DNA from: a virus
Virus record (IMG/VR): IMGVR_UViG_3300047089_000323
Location: 1-55,425 of that record
DNA length: 55,425 nt
Reading direction: 5' to 3' (one strand)
Both the position numbers and the translations under genes were made by a program. Below the pieces are notes generated by a model. The model saw only the letters and a list, made by a program, of their open reading frames with translations, had not been told where the DNA came from and did no database searches. This document shows, piece by piece, positions 18,630 through 26,365 of this stretch; positions within the stretch are counted from its first letter, which is position 1; each line of letters starts with the position of its first letter.

Positions 18630-19028
18630 CTAACCGACCGCGGGAAATGTCACGCCTCGCACAACAAAAAGCGACCCGTGCATAAGCGGGACGCGTGTGT
18701 CGGAGGCGTCGACCATCACGAGGTCGTAGAGATATGCCCCAGGCTTCAGACTGCCCTGGATGTCCTCCGGCGTGACGTTGAAGTGAATGACCCTCTGCAC
18801 GGAGTCGTCGATGATGATCCGGCTGTTGTCGGTAGTGAGAGAAAGCAGCGGCACGGCGTCATAGCGGTTGAGTTGGACATCCATCTCGAACTTCTGTCCG
18901 TCGAGCGTCCAGGTCTCGTCTGCGTCGGTTGGATCGCCAAACTGAAACGCGTCTTGCCATGTCCCATTATCGTCGATCCGCAGATCGACCCGCGCCGAGG
19001 TGACGCTGTGGGCGTCCTCCCATTTCAT
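18630..19028 (-). CDS. Small beta-rich tail/neck protein
   Basis: 132 residues from ATG 19028, overlapping the upstream stop (ATGA). Beta-strand pattern with DLRIDDNGTWQDAFQFGDP at the start and a middle SRIIIDDSVQRVIHFNVTPED. I associate this with the short phage proteins of about 130 residues that carry a jelly-roll or Ig-like fold next to the tail adaptor. Precise function is unknown. Confidence 0.5.
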   Translation of the reverse strand: MKWEDAHSVTSARVDLRIDDNGTWQDAFQFGDPTDADETWTLDGQKFEMDVQLNRYDAVPLLSLTTDNSRIIIDDSVQRVIHFNVTPEDIQGSLKPGAYLYDLVMVDASDTRVPLMHGSLFVVRGVTFPAVG

Positions 19029-19672
19029 CGCAGCGTCCTCGGATTGAGGTTGAAGGTGCTCACCCCGCCGCGCTGGCCGGTGACGCGGAACTGCTGCGGA
19101 TACGCCCACGCTTGCGAGCCGATGGTGTTGGCGCGAGTGGCGGCAATTCTGGCCTTGGCGATCGCGTCACGGAATTTCGCCAGATGGAATTGAGCCAGCG
19201 CCTGGTTGGAATAACTCTGCCCCGGCTGCAGCATCATGCCGCCGAGCAGGCCATGCAAAATCCCGAGCCCGTGCGCCGGCAGTACCCATTCCGGGATATG
19301 CGGCGGAGAGCAGAGAAACGGATCGGTCACCGTCTTGACGATGGAGGCCGTCATCGGCTGGGTGTTGGTGTACGGATAGAGGAACTGCACCGTGCCGATC
19401 GTCGGCATCACCGCCGGCTGCGCCACGTTGTTCTGATCGATGACGCCGTTGAGCCGCAGAATGCGGCCGGTGACGGGAATAAGCTGGTAGGTCTGCGTGT
19501 CCGGCACCACCACGAAATCGATCGCCTCACGCCAGCAGTTCGAGCCGTCGAAGAACTCCTCCAGCGTGTCGAAGAGCTGGGCCCTGATGGCGGCGTCCGA
19601 TGCGCCGGTCAGCGACACCTGTACCTGTGCGATCACTTTGGCCCAATACCGGTCGCCGTCGTGCCTGCTCAT
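19025..19672 (-). CDS. Head-tail adaptor / tail tubular protein A-like
   Basis: 215 residues. Helix-rich start (AIRAQLFDTLEEFFDGSNCWRE), then a beta section (FVVVPDTQTYQLIPVTGRILRLNGV is split by turns), then a helical end with KFRDAIAKARIAATRANT. Size (about 200 residues) and location after the coat gene and before the large tail protein match T7 gp11-type proximal tail tube/adaptor proteins. The upstream 152-residue gene overlaps by 4 bp. Confidence 0.55.
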   Translation of the reverse strand: MSRHDGDRYWAKVIAQVQVSLTGASDAAIRAQLFDTLEEFFDGSNCWREAIDFVVVPDTQTYQLIPVTGRILRLNGVIDQNNVAQPAVMPTIGTVQFLYPYTNTQPMTASIVKTVTDPFLCSPPHIPEWVLPAHGLGILHGLLGGMMLQPGQSYSNQALAQFHLAKFRDAIAKARIAATRANTIGSQAWAYPQQFRVTGQRGGVSTFNLNPRTLR

Positions 19673-20127
19673 TGTCCCTGACCTTGCTGGTCACGCCCAG
19701 GCCCGGAACCGCCGGCAAGCCCCGGCAGCGCGCGCCCGACCAGCCCGATCGAGAACAGGTTCAGGTAGCTGGTGGCGAGCTGGTTCATGACGTCTTCCTG
19801 ATCGCGCTCGAGCGCGTGCGCGCACAAGCCGTGCAGGATCGCCAGCCGGAACTGCGGCTCCATCTCCACATAGGTGTCGTCGACCGCGGTGAAGGCCTGG
19901 GTCTGTCCGTGCGCCGCCAGGTTGAACACGAACAGGTCGGCGCGCAGCCGGCGCGCTTCCAGCAGCGTGATGTTGAGCGCGGTCAGCAGCGACGGGTCGT
20001 CGTAGCGATAGGGCGGGATGATGTCCTGCAGCAGCGTGCGGGCGTCGGCGATGTAGTCCGCCACCGAGTTCAGCGTCGGCTGGTCCTTGTTACTGTAATT
20101 GCCGAAGTAACTGGCGCTGATAGCCAT
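19669..20127 (-). CDS. Head-tail connector/adaptor protein
   Basis: 152 residues from ATG 20127 (a GTG 3 bp upstream is possible). Mostly helical, with DYIADARTLLQDIIPPYRYDD then LLTALNITLLEARRLRADLF. The pattern 'YRY.D..L..ALN..L.EARR.RPDLF' is familiar from small podophage adaptor proteins. Its C-terminus is Gly/Gln-rich. A CtrA-type box lies 44 bp upstream. Likely the ring protein under the portal; the role is inferred. Confidence 0.55.
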   Translation of the reverse strand: MAISASYFGNYSNKDQPTLNSVADYIADARTLLQDIIPPYRYDDPSLLTALNITLLEARRLRADLFVFNLAAHGQTQAFTAVDDTYVEMEPQFRLAILHGLCAHALERDQEDVMNQLATSYLNLFSIGLVGRALPGLAGGSGPGRDQQGQGQ

Positions 20128-20171
20128 CACGCTCGCTCCGCCGGGTGCCGGCGAAAGCCTAATGGGGAAAT

Positions 20172-20187
20172 GTTAAGGAATGCTTAA
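20172..20187 (-). promoter_or_regulatory. CtrA-type box, copy 2
   Basis: The minus strand reads TTAAGCATTCCTTAAC, identical over 16 bases to the box at 10097-10112. It too overlaps the stop codon of the upstream gene (stop 20184-20186). It lies 44 bp before the adaptor start at 20127. Match to the CtrA consensus TTAA-N7-TTAAC is perfect. Confidence 0.55.
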
Positions 20188-20450
20188 GGGGTGTCTTCGA
20201 GCTTACGCAGTCGATCCTGCACGCCGACCATCCAACGGTGGATCGCCTGCAATTCGGTTAGGACGTCGGTCAGCGTGTGATCGACCCGCATGGCCAGGGA
20301 CGAGGACACCCGCATGTCGTCGTTCAATCGCTGCACGTCGCGTTGCAGGACGGTGATGCCTTTGGCAAGCACCGGAATGCCTTCCACCAAAGGAAGTATG
20401 GCGTCGAGCTTGCGATTGATGGCGTCGAGATCGACCGGGGTGTCAGGCAT
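20184..20450 (-). CDS. Small coiled-coil protein
   Basis: 88 residues, helical throughout, with heptad hydrophobics (LDAINRKLDAILPLVEGIPVL...ITVLQRDVQRLNDDM). It resembles in style the two coiled-coil proteins at 38072-38703, and GIPVLAKGITVL is close to SGIPLMATTL in the first of them, so they may be distant paralogues. Its start overlaps the end of the GIY-YIG gene by 8 bp. Function unknown. Confidence 0.55.
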   Translation of the reverse strand: MPDTPVDLDAINRKLDAILPLVEGIPVLAKGITVLQRDVQRLNDDMRVSSSLAMRVDHTLTDVLTELQAIHRWMVGVQDRLRKLEDTP

Positions 20451-21291
20451 GGGCGGTTCTCTTAGGTCGTCCGATTTGTTTTTTTGAGGAACGTAAAAAT
20501 CCGCAATAACGACAGCCCTGCCCCCGATACATTAGTCTTTGGACTGTGGGTGTTCCCGTATAATCGTGCTTCGAACAATACACCGTCACACGCCCATCCA
20601 CGGCTCCTGGCTTGCTAGGTGGTCCAATCTCCTGGCATTCCCAGCCAAGTTCTTTGGTTTTGGCGCGGATGTTTTCAGGCGTATTTTTACGACCACGCCG
20701 ATCCCAAATCTGATTTGTTATTTCACTCTGACGCTTTCCCGCTCCGGGTTTACTCCAACGCACCGTGCGTGCGGTTTCACCGTTGTCGATTCCTTTCATC
20801 TTTGCTGATTGCTCAGCGCGTTTCTCAGATGTCCATGCCTTACGCATGGAATTTACCCGCTCCGCTTTTTTTACTGGATCGGCCCAATTCGCCTTGGACC
20901 CTTCGGCGATACGCGCGATTTGTGCTGCACGTAGATCAGGGTTAGCGGCAAGATACTGTCTTACAGATACGGAATGCGCAGCACGCTCTTCTTTGGTTTT
21001 TCGCAGTCCTTTATTCGTATCGGCGCGAAGCCGAATATTGTAGCGAGGTTTGAGGAAATCTATCCAAAATTGTTCACGTGCTTCGAGAAGCTCCGGAGAG
21101 CACTCTTCAAGAATGCCAGACGTGAATCCTACGCCGTCGTATTTTGCCCACGCTTGCGAAAGCCGCAAGGAATGGTGGCGCTTCTTACGAAGGTGGGAAA
21201 AATGAACCCGCTGCCGCAGTTCGATCTTTTCTGAAGATCCAACATACAGTTTGCCACTGGGGCTTTTGATGAAATAGATGCCACACGTCAT
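20443..21291 (-). CDS. GIY-YIG homing endonuclease
   Basis: 282 residues. The N-terminal GIY-YIG nuclease domain (residues about 1-100) shows GIYFIKSPSGKLYVGSS, so the second motif is YVG, with a following helix containing R and H and a later E (EAREQFWIDFLKPRYNI). The middle has repeated basic NUMOD-like DNA-binding segments, and the C-terminus ends in a CxxC...CxxCG zinc-ribbon-like element (CSKHDYTG, CRYCG). It starts 80 bp after the coat-protein stop, so it is a free-standing gene next to intron 2 rather than inside it. It probably promotes homing of the intron or of its own region. Confidence 0.85.
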   Translation of the reverse strand: MTCGIYFIKSPSGKLYVGSSEKIELRQRVHFSHLRKKRHHSLRLSQAWAKYDGVGFTSGILEECSPELLEAREQFWIDFLKPRYNIRLRADTNKGLRKTKEERAAHSVSVRQYLAANPDLRAAQIARIAEGSKANWADPVKKAERVNSMRKAWTSEKRAEQSAKMKGIDNGETARTVRWSKPGAGKRQSEITNQIWDRRGRKNTPENIRAKTKELGWECQEIGPPSKPGAVDGRVTVYCSKHDYTGTPTVQRLMYRGQGCRYCGFLRSSKKQIGRPKRTAHA

Positions 21292-21370
21292 ACTCGGGGT
21301 TCCTTACTTGGAGGCCCCGAGTATGTTACCTAGTGTTACTTATGTCAAGTCTGGCTAACTTATTGAGTTC

Positions 21371-22819
21371 TCAGCCAGAAATCACTTGACTTTGGACGAG
21401 CGCGGTCCCGTCGACTACCTGGTATCCGTAGACTTGTACCGAATGTTATCTAGCCGGCTCTTTATCCGGCCTTCTGCAAATTTCTTTGCAGCGCAGACTA
21501 TATCTTCCTGCTTGCGCAGGCTCCGCGCTCGTGGGCCGTTCATCCGGTCTGGATTACTAGACCTAGTCGTTGAACCTTCTTCCTGTTCCCAGGAAGCTTG
21601 GCTGCTGATTACCCAATCCGAAATGTTTTCCAACCATCGCATCTGTCGTTACCAACTACGCTGTGGTCACTTCGGCTCTCAGGGCGTTCCAGCAATTCAC
21701 GGAGTTTAACGAGAGCCTTAATGTAGAGTTGTCGACCCTCGCAGGATTTGGCCGAATGTTAGTTCGGATCTGAGCGTCTCCAATTTTGAAATCTGACTGG
21801 CAAAAGTGATCCCGTGAGCATGGCCAGCGAAGATCGGCTGCTCGCCGGCCGCGAAGTTAGTCGAGTCCGACGTGTTCGAGGGCAGCAGGTTGCTGATATA
21901 CAAAGTGAACCTGTCCACCATTCCGAGCCTGCCATTGCGCAGCATCGATACCGAATCGCCGGACAAGTAAGCCTGCCGCAGTTCCGACTGCTTGAGCATG
22001 CGTCCCGCCCACGATGGCATGACGATCCAGCGTCCAACCTCTGGGATGTTGGTCTCATCGAGACACTGGCCCATGCGCAGGATCAGGTCGATCAGGTTGA
22101 CCTGTCCTGTCGTTGCGCCCTGCCCGACCACCGTGACCGGCGTGCCTTTGACGCCCAGGTTCAAGTTGGCCGAGATCGCACCGGCGGTCGCTCCTTTATT
22201 TGCGGCGTTGGCTTGGCCGACGATGCCGCCGAGCACGTCCTTGTCGACGGTGATCTTGAGCTGCTGGGCAGCATCATCACTCCACATGCTCAGGATGTTC
22301 AGATCAGACTGCACCTCCATGACGTCATCGAGGATCAGGCTGAAATACTTTCCGTTGCCGATAAACAACTCGACAGAACCGCCAGTTGGCCGGTCGAGTC
22401 CGAGAAGGCCATCGGCCTTGTAGTCACGGATCGTGATCGAAGGCTTCGTGCGAATTCGCACACGATCGCCCATGTTTTGGATTTCCAATTTCTTCGCCGA
22501 TAGGGCTCTTTATCCCTACCTTCCTGCAAGTTTCCTTGCAGATGAGACTATCTCATCACCCTTTGCGGGGCCGGGCGCTCGTGGGCGGCTTATCGTTTCC
22601 TCACCGCCTAGTCGTTGAACCTTCCATCGCCCTGGGGCTCTCGCCTTACATCGATGGCTTGGCTGCTGATTGTCTCCGCCACACTCGGTCAGAGGTCCCA
22701 GCAATTCACCCGGTTTAACGAAGGCTAATCCGTCAACCCTCGTAGTCGGTATTGCTGATCGCGCTGAGCACTGTCGAAGCGTAAAATTTCTCGATCAGTT
22801 TCGCTGACCAGATCTCCAT
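21371..22819 (-). CDS. Major capsid protein, split by two group I introns
   Basis: Spliced CDS is complement(join(21371..21438, 21735..22485, 22736..22819)): 84 + 751 + 68 nt, giving 300 residues and a stop. Exon 1 encodes a start (MEIWSAKLIEKFYAS) ending NTDYEG. Exon 2 continues EIQNMGDRVRIRT and ends QILRG. Exon 3 restores LQVYGYQVVDGTALVQSQ before TGA. Each junction gives the sequence expected of T7/P22-like HK97-fold coat proteins (NTDYEGEI...GDxVxIRT; RGLxVYGYxVV). Unspliced, the frame stops within 4 nt of exon 1 (in-frame TGA at 22732-22734) and at 21718. It lies after the scaffold gene, as expected. The protein would form the icosahedral head. Confidence 0.88.
21439..21734 (-). ncRNA. 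Group I intron 2 in the capsid gene
   Basis: 296 nt without an internal gene. Canonical core elements are visible on the minus strand: P (GAATTGCTGG), Q (AATCAGCAGCCAAGC), R (GTTCAACGACTAG) and S (GAAGATATAGTC), with ACTA/TAGT pairing for P7. P1 is a perfect match: exon end CGAGGGU pairs with internal guide GCUCUCG, putting the conserved U.G pair at the splice site. The intron ends in G (21439). Joining gives T+TA (Leu) and an intact reading frame. The GIY-YIG gene lies directly after exon 3. Confidence 0.88.
22486..22735 (-). ncRNA. Group I intron 1 in the capsid gene
   Basis: 250 nt without an internal gene. Core: P (GAATTGCTGGGA), Q (AATCAGCAGCCAAGCC), R (GTTCAACGACTAG), S (GATGAGATAGTC). 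P1: exon end ACGAGGGU pairs with GCCUUCGU, ending in U.G. The last intron base is G (22486). Joining creates Gly-Glu at a codon boundary and restores NTDYEG-EIQNMG. It is clearly related to intron 2: the P, Q, R and S blocks are nearly identical, and so is the 3' segment with TGCA stem and GGATAAAGAGCC. Confidence 0.88.
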
Positions 22820-22844
22820 TCAACACCGACTCACATCCCCAAGA

Positions 22845-22964
22845 TCACCACTTGGCAGGGATGAACCCCGTCGTTTGGAGGTTGTTCGGCGTGCTGCCGA
22901 CCGGCGTGAGGACTGGTACTGATCCGGACGTTGCGCCCGGAAAACCTGCACTAGGGATAGGCAT
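22845..22964 (-). CDS. Small protein upstream of the capsid gene
   Basis: 39 residues (MPIPSAGFPGATSGSVPVLT...TTGFIPAKW), Ser/Thr/Pro/Gly-rich, with GAGAGGG about 15 bp upstream. It ends 25 bp before the capsid ATG. Its last residues TTGFIPAKW resemble the N-terminal segment (FIPEIWS) that precedes the helix AKLIEKFY in many related coat proteins. It may therefore be a detached coat-protein N-arm. An in-frame TGA immediately before the capsid ATG excludes simple fusion. Confidence 0.5.
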   Translation of the reverse strand: MPIPSAGFPGATSGSVPVLTPVGSTPNNLQTTGFIPAKW

Positions 22965-23019
22965 TGGACGTAGTCCCTCTCGAGGGGGCATTCGTCCATG
23001 CAGGATCGACGCCCCCGGT

Positions 23020-24096
23020 CTAACGGTAGCGCCCCTCTCGCTGCGCCGCGAACATATCGGCTTCCAAGCGAGCCCATTCGGCCTCTCGGCCGACATAGGC
23101 GCCCTTCCGATGCTGCTCGTAGAGCTGCTTGACTTGGGCGCGCGAATAGATGGGTTTGTCGGGCGGCATCGAGGCATCGCCTCCGGTTGCCGGCCTGGCC
23201 CGTCCAGGGGCCGCCAACGAAGCCAGGGAGACCGCCGGCTCTCTAGGCGGCGCTGCCGGCTGAGAGTAGGGCGCTGGCTCGAGGTGGCCCGTGGCCTGCT
23301 CTTCATGCAGGAAACCACGAAAGAACGAGATGACTCTAGGGGCGTCGGCCGCTGAGATGGCCTCGTTCAGGAATGTTTGTCTAACACGTCCCGACAGAAC
23401 GTCAACTCCGAGCAGCCATTTGTGCCAGCGCGGGTCGCGGTCGATCTCGCGGTAGTTCGGGATCGCGAGTTCGACGCGCTGGTCGAGGCCGCGGCGGGCT
23501 TCGCGCGCCAGGCGTTCGCGCAGGTCGGCGTTCTGCTGTTCGATTTGCGCGACCGTCGGGGCGAGCGCGTCGGCGGCGGCGCGGCGGGTGAAGTCGACCA
23601 GGTCGGTGCCGTAGTTCTGCACGTCCTGCTCGGTGAGATAGGACTTCGGCGGCGGTGGCGGCTGGCGGGTCTGGGTGACGGTGCGCTGCACTTGCAGGAG
23701 CTCGTTGCCGAGCTGGGTCATCTGTTCCTGCATTTCGCCGATGGTCTTCTGCGAGGCGTCGTAGCGGCCCTTCATCGCCAGATAGCGATGCTCCCAGTTG
23801 GCGTCCTTCTCGGGCGGCGGCGGCGTCTGGTCCGCAGCCGCCGGCTGGGATGTCAGGGGCTGTGTGGTCGCCTCGACAGGCGCCGGCGGCTGCGGTGCTC
23901 GAGCCTCCGGGAGGATTGCCGGTGGAGGCTCTGGCGATGGCGGCGCCGGCGGCGGTTCTGCAGCTTGGCCGTCCGCGCCGTTTTTGGCATAGAGCGCATC
24001 GACCGCGGCGGCGCGTTTGCGCACCGCTTCCGGGATGGTATCGGGGTCGAACGGCAGTTTCGCCATTGGTTTTGCGTCGACGGTGATATCCGCCAT
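23020..24096 (-). CDS. Capsid scaffolding protein
   Basis: 358 residues. Disordered Pro/Ala/Glu-rich N-terminal half (about residues 40-100), then a long coiled coil (RYDASQKTIGEMQEQMTQLG and DALAPTVAQIEQQNADLRER), then a helical region with NYREIDRDPRWHKWL, and a basic helical C-terminus (KQLYEQHRKGAYVGREAEWA). This architecture, together with its place directly upstream of the coat gene, is typical of podophage scaffolds, whose C-terminal helix binds coat protein. No protease motif. Confidence 0.75.
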   Translation of the reverse strand: MADITVDAKPMAKLPFDPDTIPEAVRKRAAAVDALYAKNGADGQAAEPPPAPPSPEPPPAILPEARAPQPPAPVEATTQPLTSQPAAADQTPPPPEKDANWEHRYLAMKGRYDASQKTIGEMQEQMTQLGNELLQVQRTVTQTRQPPPPPKSYLTEQDVQNYGTDLVDFTRRAAADALAPTVAQIEQQNADLRERLAREARRGLDQRVELAIPNYREIDRDPRWHKWLLGVDVLSGRVRQTFLNEAISAADAPRVISFFRGFLHEEQATGHLEPAPYSQPAAPPREPAVSLASLAAPGRARPATGGDASMPPDKPIYSRAQVKQLYEQHRKGAYVGREAEWARLEADMFAAQREGRYR

Positions 24097-24104
24097 GTCT
24101 CACC

Positions 24105-24317
24105 TCATGTTCGCGCGGCCTCGAGCGCCTGCAACAGCTTCATCGCCAACTGCGCGTGGCCCTGCGCCACCTGCAGGTTCTCGGTGGTCTGGATGAGGTT
24201 GGCGGTCATCTGGGCCGCATAGTCGGCAAACGCAGCAAAGAATTTGTCATAGGCCTGGGGCGAGGCGTTGCGCAGGAAGCGCGCCTGGTCGGTCAGATCC
24301 TTGGTGCTGGTGCTCAC
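24105..24317 (-). CDS. Small helical hypothetical protein
   Basis: 70 residues from a GTG that overlaps the upstream stop (GTGA). Entirely helical (LTDQARFLRNASPQAYDKFF...GHAQLAMKLLQALE). It lies between scaffold and a set of small Pro/Gly proteins; a packaging or head-assembly role is possible but unsupported. Confidence 0.5.
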   Translation of the reverse strand: MSTSTKDLTDQARFLRNASPQAYDKFFAAFADYAAQMTANLIQTTENLQVAQGHAQLAMKLLQALEAART

Positions 24318-24598
24318 GCAGTATCGTCGGGTGGCGGCGGCCCCATGGGCGGAGGTCCTGCCGGCGGTGTCGAGCCGAGTGGCGGCCCGCCCATGGGCGG
24401 CGCGGCGGTTGGCGGCGCGACCGGCTGCGGGGCCGTGGGATAGCGGTTCATGGCGCGATCGAGCGGATCGCCGCCGGTGAGGTCCTCGCGCTCGCCGGGC
24501 GACGGGCGCTGCATGGTCGAGCCCTTGCCCTGGTGCTTGATCACGCGGCCGTGTTTGGAGAGCGGGGTGAGGTGCTTTTTGAAAACCATGAATTTCAC
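24314..24598 (-). CDS. Pro/Gly-rich small virion-region protein
   Basis: 94 residues from a GTG overlapping the preceding stop (GTGA); an ATG 9 bp further in is an alternative. The N-terminus is basic (FKKHLTPLSKHGRVIKHQGKG). The C-terminal half is low-complexity Pro/Gly (PPMGGPPLGSTPPAGPPPMG). No domain recognised. Confidence 0.5.
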   Translation of the reverse strand: MKFMVFKKHLTPLSKHGRVIKHQGKGSTMQRPSPGEREDLTGGDPLDRAMNRYPTAPQPVAPPTAAPPMGGPPLGSTPPAGPPPMGPPPPDDTA

Positions 24599-24798
24599 CC
24601 GAAGGGTTTGGGGCCGCCGTAGCCGATGCCGGCCCCGCGCACGCCCAGGTCGGGAGCGCTACCGAGTGGCGTGCCGCCCTTGCCGTATTCACGCGTCGAG
24701 ATCGGCTTGAGCCGCGGCGGCGCGAACACCGCCTTGGCGGGATCGAGCGGCTTGGGTGCGCGTGGCGGCCTGGGCGGCTGGGGAATGGTGCGGGCCAT
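24595..24798 (-). CDS. Small Pro-rich hypothetical protein
   Basis: 67 residues (MARTIPQPPRPPRAPKPLDP...), Pro/Gly-rich, ending GAGIGYGGPKPFG. The ATG overlaps the upstream TAA (TAATG). It belongs to a run of four coupled small genes between the 25.2-kb promoter and the scaffold gene. Function unknown. Confidence 0.5.
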   Translation of the reverse strand: MARTIPQPPRPPRAPKPLDPAKAVFAPPRLKPISTREYGKGGTPLGSAPDLGVRGAGIGYGGPKPFG

Positions 24799-24980
24799 TA
24801 TTGCGGACTCGTTCTGCCGGGCTTGGCCCGGTGTTGCGTGATGACGCGGGGCGGCAAATCCTTGGCCCCGAATTTGGTCTTGCGTGGTTGCGTTGCCGCC
24901 GGATGCTGGCGCTGCCACTTCCTGACCGGCGTGTCGGCCTTTGGCTTCGGCTGTTCCAGCTCGCGGTTGCGCGGCGCCAT
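24798..24980 (-). CDS. Small basic hypothetical protein
   Basis: 60 residues from ATG 24980 (TGATG overlap with the upstream gene). Rich in Pro, Gln, Lys and Arg (RELEQPKPKADTPVRKWQRQ) and likely disordered. No family recognised. Confidence 0.45.
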   Translation of the reverse strand: MAPRNRELEQPKPKADTPVRKWQRQHPAATQPRKTKFGAKDLPPRVITQHRAKPGRTSPQ

Positions 24981-25204
24981 CACCGGGCGCCAGTTTGCCC
25001 GGCCGTGGCAGGCACAGCGGGAGAGAAGCCGAACATCTTGCCTTTTCCGCCCGCAGCGAATTTAGCCCCGGGCGCGGAGCTCTGATCCTTCCCGGTGTCG
25101 CCGGGCTTATCGGGGCCGGCCGCCTGGGGACCGAACATGTGACCCGATCCACCTTCGGCGAATTCCACGTTCTTCGAGGTTTCGAGCTTGGACTTCGGTG
25201 TCAT
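24980..25204 (-). CDS. Small phage protein with duplicated GGxGxMFG motif
   Basis: 74 residues containing two copies of FAxGGxGxMFG: EFAEGGSGHMFGPQAAG and KFAAGGKGKMFGFSPA. I recall this duplicated pattern as a conserved short protein encoded upstream of scaffold/coat genes in many podophages; its function is not known to me. It starts after AGGAG and is the first gene after the promoter region holding a CtrA-type box, a parS-like site and a GAGTC site. Confidence 0.65.
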   Translation of the reverse strand: MTPKSKLETSKNVEFAEGGSGHMFGPQAAGPDKPGDTGKDQSSAPGAKFAAGGKGKMFGFSPAVPATAGQTGAR

Positions 25205-25224
25205 GACAGACTCCTGCTGGCCTG

Positions 25225-25240
25225 TGTTTCACGTGAAACT
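25225..25240. promoter_or_regulatory. parS-like palindrome
   Basis: TGTTTCACGTGAAACT matches the canonical bacterial chromosome-partition site TGTTTCACGTGAAACA at 15 of 16 positions, with the central TTTCACGTGAAA perfectly palindromic. It lies between the CtrA-type box and the ribosome site of the gene starting at 25204, so bound ParB would sit near the expected transcription start. Host ParB or the phage ParB-like protein (46492-47967) could be the ligand; this is inference. Confidence 0.6.
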
Positions 25241-25252
25241 TATCGCTAGACT

Positions 25253-25269
25253 GTTAAGACTTTATTAAC
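25253..25269. promoter_or_regulatory. CtrA-type box, copy 3
   Basis: The plus strand reads GTTAAGACTTTATTAAC, so TTAA-N7-TTAAC is satisfied on both strands. On the minus strand it lies 48 bp before the ATG at 25204 and upstream of the parS-like site. A GAGTC (GANTC, the CcrM methylation target) lies at the ribosome-binding site of the same gene. The combination marks the promoter of the head-assembly operon. Confidence 0.6.
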
Positions 25270-25273
25270 TAAC

Positions 25274-26350
25274 TCACCGCACCCGCCGCGCGGCGATTCG
25301 CCCGGTACCGGTCACCGAGCCGCCGCCGAACGTCGTCTGCGCCACCAGGTAGACGCTGGTTTGTGCGTTGACGTTGATCCGGCACGTCCCGGTCGGCAAA
25401 ATCTGCTCCTTGTTCGATGTCAGTGCGCTCGACCAGACTTGCGCGATGGCGCCGGAGCCGTTGATCACCTGCGTGTCGGTCGGCAATGTCGCCGGCACGG
25501 TGCTGACGCCCGCCGCGATCGAATTCGGTCCGGTGGTTGCCGGCGTGAAAATGACGAACCCGCCCACGCTCCAGTCCCCCGGCGGCAGCGTCAGGGTGGT
25601 GATGTTGAGCGCGACGGCGGTGGTGAAGCCGATGCCGCCAAGGTTCACCGCTGCCAGCACCTCGCCGACATTGCCGGCCGCTGCGTCGTCGGCCGCGATG
25701 GTGCCCTTGAGGCTGGCGGTCCCGGTGGGACCGGTGGGGCCGGCAGATCCGGCAGGGCCTGTCGTGCCGGTCGGGCCAACGTTGCCGAGCGCGCCGGGCG
25801 TACCGGGCAGGCCTTGCGCACCGGTTGGGCCGACGATGCCGGTGGATCCTGGTGTGCCGGGTGTGCCCTGAAGCCCGGTCGGACCGGTCGCGCCGATCGT
25901 CCCGGAAACACCCTGCACCCCAGACGGCCCGGTTGGACCAGTAGCCCCGGGCGGGCCCATCGGGCCTTCCGGGCCACCGGACACGGCTGCATCGGACAGT
26001 TCCAGCACCAGCCCGAACGTCCGGTCCGCCGCTTGCGGAACTGGCACGGCATGGGTCCCGGAGCGCAGGCGCACCCAGGAGATCGATGTGCCCATTGCTG
26101 GCGGCAGCAGCACGGATGCTCCCGGCGTCACGCTCGGCACGATCACCTCGTACAGACCGAAAGACCCGCCTGTGGTGTGATAGAGATTGTGCCAATTCAC
26201 GCCGTCGGGCGACAACTGGAACGTCACCGGCGCCGGGGTCCAGTCGTCGGGCAGGATCAAGCGCGTCACTTGGTTGCCGTCGCAGTTGACGGCTTGCGAC
26301 ATCGTCTCGCCCTGCAAAATGGTCAGGCCCGACAGCGTGCGCGGTTGCAT
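25274..26350 (-). CDS. Collagen-like fibre protein 4 with N-terminal beta domain
   Basis: 358 residues. Residues 1-120 form a beta domain ([20 protein letters not shown] ... [10 protein letters not shown]) that is clearly paralogous to the whole product of the next gene upstream (26366-26806). Gly-X-Y repeats follow at about 125-225 ([13 protein letters not shown]), and the C-terminus is a beta-rich head ending [15 protein letters not shown] precedes the ATG. Likely a trimeric capsid or tail appendage anchored through the N-terminal domain. Confidence 0.7.
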   Translation of the reverse strand: MQPRTLSGLTILQGETMSQAVNCDGNQVTRLILPDDWTPAPVTFQLSPDGVNWHNLYHTTGGSFGLYEVIVPSVTPGASVLLPPAMGTSISWVRLRSGTHAVPVPQAADRTFGLVLELSDAAVSGGPEGPMGPPGATGPTGPSGVQGVSGTIGATGPTGLQGTPGTPGSTGIVGPTGAQGLPGTPGALGNVGPTGTTGPAGSAGPTGPTGTASLKGTIAADDAAAGNVGEVLAAVNLGGIGFTTAVALNITTLTLPPGDWSVGGFVIFTPATTGPNSIAAGVSTVPATLPTDTQVINGSGAIAQVWSSALTSNKEQILPTGTCRINVNAQTSVYLVAQTTFGGGSVTGTGRIAARRVR

Positions 26351-26365
26351 TGAAGTCTCTTTCGA

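Noticed and set aside
20443-21734. GIY-YIG gene as an intron-encoded ORF of intron 2.
   Set aside because: The coat exon 3 and stop codon (21371-21438) lie between the intron and the nuclease gene.
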